Below, piece by piece: positions 7,264 to 10,874 of a DNA stretch of 10,874 bases; position 1 is the stretch's first letter, and every line of letters starts with the position of its first letter. Made by a program: the position numbers and the translations under genes. The notes under the pieces were generated by a model. It did not search any database. It saw nothing but the letters and a program-made list of their open reading frames with translations, and had not been told where the DNA came from. The stretch comes from Flavobacteriaceae bacterium (lineage in GTDB: Bacteria; Bacteroidota; Bacteroidia; Flavobacteriales; Flavobacteriaceae). The stretch lies in NCBI GenBank assembly GCA_016649785.1, contig JAENXB010000083.1, forward strand, positions 1 through 10,874, written 5' to 3'.

Positions 7264-7452
7264 TTCTTTAAGATCAGGATAAAAAGCACTCAACAGGGAT
7301 TTATCAGAATAGAAAAGCCTCGTAATTAAATGGACAGTAGCTTCTAATTTGCTCCCGTTCGTTTAAACATTCCTGATTTTCCCAATAAAAGGCTAATTGT
7401 AAAGTTTCAGAAACAAAAGACACAATATCAACAAATTATAAATCTGTTTTAG

Positions 7453-8025
7453 ATGAAAAATATATTTTGGATCGTTTTAATTCTTTTGGTAACCGCATGC
7501 AACCAAAACAAGGATCTAAAGTCACAGGGGGCTAAAAATGAAACAGATACCACTGCTTTTAACCAAATACTCGGGATACCTGCACAACAAGTGCCTTTGC
7601 TACCCGAGGCAAGTGAAGTAACTTCGGGTTGGCTGGCTTTTATTATCGCCCAGAGCGAGATTCAAAATTTTAAGGATTATACGGTCAACGATGTTGTTTC
7701 CAATGCCCGCCCTATCGCAGAGATCTTTAAAAACCTGAAAGAGACCTTACCCGATTCTTTAAAGGCAAATCCTGTGGAAGCAAGACTTTCCGTACTTCTT
7801 ACAAATGCGAAGATCCTGGAACAACTTTCACAACAGCGCGATTTACAACCTAAAAAAATAGCTGCTACCGCGGAAGACCTGGCTTTGGAATTCAACAATT
7901 TAAAAATCCAGATCAACGAACTCTTTCTAAAAACCCTGGAAGAATTTGAACTGGAACTGGATAAATATGAGGCTCCTATAGATTCCATAGAATTGCCCCA
8001 GGATCGCCGTACAGACGCGCTATAG
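7453..8025 (+). CDS. Putative lipoprotein, unknown function
   Basis: A 190-residue protein with a lipoprotein signal: basic Lys at position 2, hydrophobic core and lipobox V-T-A-C with the modified Cys at residue 16. It should be anchored to the inner or outer membrane from the periplasmic side. After a polar linker (17-35), residues about 60-175 look mostly helical, with an Arg-Leu-rich stretch near 108-125 and an acidic, Leu/Glu-rich helix near 140-172 that could form a coiled coil. I do not recognise a family. The end of the gene is unusual: the last codons and the TAG stop (8023-8025) lie inside a palindrome (GCGC-TATA-GCGC, 8017-8028) that belongs to a repeat cluster, so the true ancestral C-terminus may have been altered by repeat insertion. 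A SnoaL-like lipoprotein gene follows in the same direction after 102 bases. Confidence 0.8.
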   Translation: MKNIFWIVLILLVTACNQNKDLKSQGAKNETDTTAFNQILGIPAQQVPLLPEASEVTSGWLAFIIAQSEIQNFKDYTVNDVVSNARPIAEIFKNLKETLPDSLKANPVEARLSVLLTNAKILEQLSQQRDLQPKKIAATAEDLALEFNNLKIQINELFLKTLEEFELELDKYEAPIDSIELPQDRRTDAL

Positions 8026-8107
8026 CGCATCTCAACAGGATTAACGCTATCTCACGCCTCCGCATTATAGCCTGTTGATGCGCGTTATAGCGCGCCTCAA
8101 CAGGCTA
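8008..8107. repeat. REP-like palindromic repeat cluster
   Basis: The better element is an inverted repeat with arms 8068-8084 and 8091-8107: 17 bases each with one mismatch (T8079 against C8096) and loop TTATAG. An incomplete copy lies upstream: 8016-8043 matches 8081-8108 in 23 of 28 positions, sharing CGCG, TATAGCGC and CTCAACAGG. Its core GCGC-TATA-GCGC (8017-8028) is itself a perfect 12-base palindrome. No T-tract follows, so it is not a standard terminator. The GC-rich palindromes stand out from the AT-rich surroundings and resemble dispersed REP or small mobile palindromic elements; dispersal in the genome cannot be checked here. Confidence 0.75.
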
Positions 8108-8127
8108 ATATTTAAAACACTAAACAA

Positions 8128-8661
8128 ATGATAAAACCAAGTCTTCTCCTTTTAATGATTGTTACTTATTCCTGTAACAATCCATCAGCAGAAAATGAGA
8201 ACTCAGCAACAGAAAACACGGGTTCTCAAACGGTTTCCAAAGAAGAAATTAATAAGGTCCTGGAAGACTGGCACGCGGCGGCCGCCCAAGCCAATTTTGA
8301 GGAATATTTCGGTCTAATGTCCGGCGATGGGATCTTCATTGGCACCGATGCTACCGAAAATTGGCAAAATAAAGAATTCAGGGAATTTGCAAAACCTTAT
8401 TTTGACAAAGGAAAAGCCTGGAGTTTTACAACCCTGGAAAGAAATATTTATGCCTCAGAAAACGGGGAAACCGCCTGGTTCGATGAACTTCTGGACACCC
8501 AAATGGGAATTTGCAGAGGTTCCGGAGTATTGGAGAAAATACAAAATGCCTGGAAAATTAAACATTATGTACTTTCCATCGCCATCCCAAATGAGAATGT
8601 GGATGAGATCACTCAAATCAAAAAAGAATTTGACAGCACCCTGATTTCAAAACTCCAATAA
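8128..8661 (+). CDS. SnoaL/NTF2-like domain lipoprotein
   Basis: A 177-residue protein. Residues 1-15 form a lipoprotein-type signal with the candidate lipid-attached Cys at 16 (V-T-Y-S-C; the Tyr at -2 is unusual but tolerated in Bacteroidota). A Ser/Glu/Asn-rich linker (17-35) precedes one domain at about 36-155. It fits the SnoaL_3-like branch of the NTF2-like fold: an opening helix with LEDWHAAAAQANFEEY (45-60), the segment FIGTDATENWQNKEF (70-84), a helix with FAKPYF (87-92), then strands ending in RGSGVLEKIQNAWKIKHYVLS (130-150). Members of this fold are small cone-shaped domains that bind diverse ligands or act as enzymes; no catalytic residue can be assigned here. It probably lies in one transcript with the preceding lipoprotein, separated by the palindromic repeats. 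Function beyond the fold is unknown. Confidence 0.85.
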   Translation: MIKPSLLLLMIVTYSCNNPSAENENSATENTGSQTVSKEEINKVLEDWHAAAAQANFEEYFGLMSGDGIFIGTDATENWQNKEFREFAKPYFDKGKAWSFTTLERNIYASENGETAWFDELLDTQMGICRGSGVLEKIQNAWKIKHYVLSIAIPNENVDEITQIKKEFDSTLISKLQ

Positions 8662-8671
8662 TTTTATCTTT

Positions 8672-8710
8672 AAGAAACAAGAAGAAAGAGACAAGAATAA
8701 AGACTAAAAA
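8672..8710. repeat. Heptameric repeat block 1
   Basis: These 39 bases read as five 7-base units plus AAAA: AAGAAAC, AAGAAGA, AAGAGAC, AAGAATA, AAGACTA. The block matches block 2 (8762-8800) in 34 of 39 positions. It begins 11 bases after the stop codon of the SnoaL-like gene. Confidence 0.75.
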
Positions 8711-8727
8711 GTTATCTTTTTTGAAGT

Positions 8728-8739
8728 TGTAGTACTACA
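8728..8739. repeat. 12-base perfect palindrome between heptameric blocks
   Basis: TGTAGTACTACA reads the same on both strands. It lies midway between the two heptameric repeat blocks. A possible protein binding site, or chance; no known regulator site is recognised. Confidence 0.4.
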
Positions 8740-8761
8740 TATACCGTAGACTTTGCGGTTA

Positions 8762-8800
8762 AAGAAACAAGACTAAAGAGCCAGGACTAAAGACTAAAAA
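8762..8800. repeat. Heptameric repeat block 2
   Basis: Units AAGAAAC, AAGACTA, AAGAGCC, AGGACTA, AAGACTA, then AAAA. The unit register is the same as in block 1, and the two blocks start exactly 90 bases apart. The strand is purine-rich. Such A/G-rich short-unit tracts occur between genes in flavobacteria. Confidence 0.75.
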
Positions 8801-8948
8801 AAGTTTGAAGATGGAATACCTATTCTTTACGATAGCGGTAAAAGAAAGTTTGTTTCCTGATTTTATTAATAACAGAACAAAAAACACTCAAAATCCAATA
8901 TCTTATTTTTTAGTACTTTAGTGCCAAATGTTTAATTAATAACGACGA

Positions 8949-10874
8949 ATGAAAAAAATAACCAATGCATTGTTAATGCCACTGCTCGTTGCGGCAGCGG
9001 TTAGCAGTTGTAAAAGTGACGACAAAAAAATGGCGGAAAAAGTTGAAACCCATGGGATTAATCTTGCTTTTATGGATACCACCGTAAATCCTCAGGATGA
9101 TTTTTTCATGTACGTCAACGGAAAATGGGTAGATTCTACCGAAATTCCAGACGAATACACCACCTGGGGCAGTTTTAACGAATTGCGTAAAAAAACAGAT
9201 GCCGATGCCCTTGCATTACTTGAAAAGGCTTCTAACAGTAAAGAACTGGATGCTTCCAGCGATCAGGCAAAAGCGGTTTTCCTTTACCAAAGTATAATGG
9301 ATACCCTAACGCGTAACGAGAAAGGAATCAAGCCTTTGCAACCTTATCTTGCCAAAATCGGCGCTATAACCAATAAAGCGGAACTACAGGCATATCTTAC
9401 CGAAATGCAGCAATACGGCGGTGCCGGATTCTTCGGATTTTCAGTACGTGCCGATGCTAAAGACAGCAACACGAACGCTGCCTATATTTATCCTTCAAGA
9501 CTGGGCTTACCAGATCGCGATTATTACGTGGGAGAGGATTCCGATTCAAAAGAAAAAAGGGAAAAATATAAATCCCATATCACCAGAATGTTGCAATATT
9601 TAGGAGATTCTCCGGAAGATGCAGCAAAAAGCGCGACTCAAATTTTAGCTTTCGAAACCGGTCTCGCACAACCTCAACTGGATAAAGTAGAGCGCCGCGA
9701 TGCCCGCAAAACTTACAACCCTATGTCGGTTTCAGAATTGCAAAAACAAGTAAGTGCAATAGATTGGAAAACCTATTTTGACAAAATTGGCGCTTCAAAT
9801 TTGGACACCATAATTGTAGCACAACCTAAATATATGCAGGCCCTGCAAAAGACCTTTGCTGAGAATAATGTTGAAAACTGGAAAACCTACCTGCGCTGGA
9901 CCCTTTTCAATGATGCTGCCAATTCTTTAAGCACCGAAATTGAAAGAGCAAACTGGGAATTTTACGATCAAACCCTGCAAGGAGCCAAAGAACAACGTCC
10001 CTTAAATGAACGTGCTCTTGGAACAGTTAACGGCACCCTGGGAGAAGCGCTGGGAAAATTATATGTAGAAGAAAATTTTCCGCCGGAAGCTAAAGAAAAA
10101 GCTCAGGAAATGATAGCCAATATCATCAAGGCTTATGAAGTTAGGATCAATAACCTTAGCTGGATGAGCGACAGCACTAAGATCAAAGCCATCGAGAAAT
10201 TGGGAACTACCACAATTAAAGTTGGGTATCCCGATAAATGGAAAGATTACAGCGCGCTTGAAATCGCCGGCCCAAAGGACGAAAAAGGATCCTTCTTCCA
10301 CAATATGATGAACGCTTCCAAATGGATCGTAAAAGAAGATATGGATAAATTGGGAAAACCGGTTGACAAAACCGAATGGTATATGGCTCCCCAAATAGTC
10401 AATGCATATTACAATCCAAGCTACAACGAGATTGTGTTCCCTGCGGCTATCCTGCAACCGCCATTCTACGATTATAAAGCCGATGCTGCCATAAATTATG
10501 GTGGAATTGGCGCAGTGATTGGCCATGAGATCTCTCATGGGTTTGACGACAGCGGTTCCAGATTCGATGCTCAGGGTAATTTGAACAACTGGTGGACAAC
10601 TGAAGATCTTAAACAATTTGAAGGACTTGGCGGGGCTTTAGCCGACCAGTACAGTGCGATTGAAGTGCTGGACAGCGTTTACATCAACGGGGAATTTACC
10701 CTGGGTGAAAACATTGGAGATCTTGGCGGCGTAAATGCGGCTTACGACGGACTTCAAATGGACTTGAAAGAACACGGCAACCCCGGTGAAATAGACGGAT
10801 TTACCCCGGAACAACGTTTCTTCCTGTCATGGGCAACCGTGTGGCGTACCAAAATGAGGGAAGAAGCACTAAGA
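8949..10874 (+). CDS. M13-family (neprilysin/PepO-like) zinc metallopeptidase lipoprotein, C-terminally truncated by the window
   Basis: The frame is open for 642 codons from ATG 8949 to the window edge. It encodes a zinc endopeptidase that cleaves oligopeptides at the cell surface or in the periplasm. Residues 1-20 are a lipoprotein signal with lipobox V-S-S-C (Cys21), followed by K-S-D-D, an acidic stretch like the export signal of surface lipoproteins in this phylum. The M13 N-terminal domain starts near 47 (NPQDDFFMYVNGKW, 47-60). The catalytic domain carries NAYYNPSYNEIVFPA (485-499, substrate backbone binding), the zinc motif HEISH (H526, E527, H530) and the third ligand E587 in ENIGDLGG with D591. 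The last visible segment, FFLSWATVWR, normally lies about 50 residues before the end, so the catalytic His and Arg of the C-terminus are outside. All visible catalytic residues are intact. A one-mismatch -7 box (TACTTTAG, 8914-8921) may be its promoter. Confidence 0.95.
   Translation, partial: MKKITNALLMPLLVAAAVSSCKSDDKKMAEKVETHGINLAFMDTTVNPQDDFFMYVNGKWVDSTEIPDEYTTWGSFNELRKKTDADALALLEKASNSKELDASSDQAKAVFLYQSIMDTLTRNEKGIKPLQPYLAKIGAITNKAELQAYLTEMQQYGGAGFFGFSVRADAKDSNTNAAYIYPSRLGLPDRDYYVGEDSDSKEKREKYKSHITRMLQYLGDSPEDAAKSATQILAFETGLAQPQLDKVERRDARKTYNPMSVSELQKQVSAIDWKTYFDKIGASNLDTIIVAQPKYMQALQKTFAENNVENWKTYLRWTLFNDAANSLSTEIERANWEFYDQTLQGAKEQRPLNERALGTVNGTLGEALGKLYVEENFPPEAKEKAQEMIANIIKAYEVRINNLSWMSDSTKIKAIEKLGTTTIKVGYPDKWKDYSALEIAGPKDEKGSFFHNMMNASKWIVKEDMDKLGKPVDKTEWYMAPQIVNAYYNPSYNEIVFPAAILQPPFYDYKADAAINYGGIGAVIGHEISHGFDDSGSRFDAQGNLNNWWTTEDLKQFEGLGGALADQYSAIEVLDSVYINGEFTLGENIGDLGGVNAAYDGLQMDLKEHGNPGEIDGFTPEQRFFLSWATVWRTKMREEALR

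Larger units (their letters stand above)
7137..7452. other. Divergent intergenic region between tdh and the lipoprotein gene
   Basis: These 316 bases hold no credible gene on either strand. They contain the tdh promoter box (7155-7162, -), a forward TAnnTTTG box (7256-7263), a run of six G at 7244-7249, and one copy of the word CTCAACAGG (7289-7297) that recurs in the palindromic repeats after the next gene. The stretch 7300-7452 is AT-rich and without clear hairpins; I found no match to a riboswitch I know. Confidence 0.6.

Noticed and set aside
7677..8030. Antisense open frame of 117 codons over the orphan lipoprotein gene
   Set aside because: Ser/Arg-rich composition typical of an antisense shadow; its start lies within the palindromic repeat and no promoter precedes it.
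8068..8107. Intrinsic terminator between the two lipoprotein genes
   Set aside because: The hairpin is strong but no T-tract follows it (CTAATATTTAAAAC), so a repeat element is the better description; it might still slow or stabilise the transcript.
8327..8644. Second forward frame of 105 codons inside the SnoaL-like gene
   Set aside because: It overlaps a clear lipoprotein with recognisable fold motifs and has a Met- and Lys-rich composition typical of a shifted frame.
8672..8800. CRISPR array
   Set aside because: The repeats are short purine-rich heptamers without unique spacers of constant length, and no cas gene is present.
10059..10616. Antisense open frame of 185 codons within the M13 peptidase gene
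   Set aside because: It is fully antisense to a strongly conserved catalytic domain including HEISH, has no family features, and is explained by codon bias of the sense gene.

Overview
The window looks like ordinary chromosome of a marine-type member of the Flavobacteriaceae (Bacteroidota). Four things point there: AT-rich intergenic DNA with weak ribosome binding sites, Bacteroidota -7 promoter boxes of the form TAnnTTTG, protein sequences of flavobacterial type (AspRS, short-chain threonine dehydrogenase, M13 lipoprotein peptidase, YwqK/MORN-like secreted protein), and several lipoproteins with a Cys near residue 16-21. The genus cannot be fixed from sequence alone.

Layout. Bases 1-1293 (+) are the C-terminal part of an RND efflux permease cut by the left edge; it ends in a strong terminator (1297-1330) shared with a convergent small secreted MORN-like protein (1353-1712, -). 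A 223-bp divergent spacer leads to aspS (1936-3684, +), then a CLC-family chloride channel/transporter with C-terminal CBS domains (3736-5526, +) and a 78-residue two-helix membrane protein starting 2 bases after it (5529-5765, +). A cold-shock protein gene (5868-6065, +) has its own promoter. It faces an NAD-dependent L-threonine 3-dehydrogenase (6177-7136, -) across a 55-bp near-perfect palindrome that acts as a bidirectional terminator. A 316-bp divergent spacer (7137-7452) carries promoter-like boxes. To its right lie an unrecognised lipoprotein (7453-8025, +), a REP-like palindromic repeat cluster that contains that gene's stop codon, a SnoaL/NTF2-like lipoprotein (8128-8661, +), a spacer with two blocks of 7-base repeats, and an M13 (neprilysin/PepO) metallopeptidase lipoprotein (8949 to the right edge, +) cut before its C-terminal end.

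Functionally the window mixes housekeeping (aspS, cspA, tdh) with envelope functions (efflux, anion transport, three lipoproteins, one secreted repeat protein). I see no phage, transposase, CRISPR array, toxin-antitoxin pair or defence island, and no convincing new multi-gene system. The points most worth a second look are the REP-like palindromes at 8008-8107, the CLC protein with Val at the internal proton-glutamate position, the small membrane protein tightly coupled to it, the heptameric repeats at 8672-8800, and the unusually long palindromic terminator at 6086-6140.
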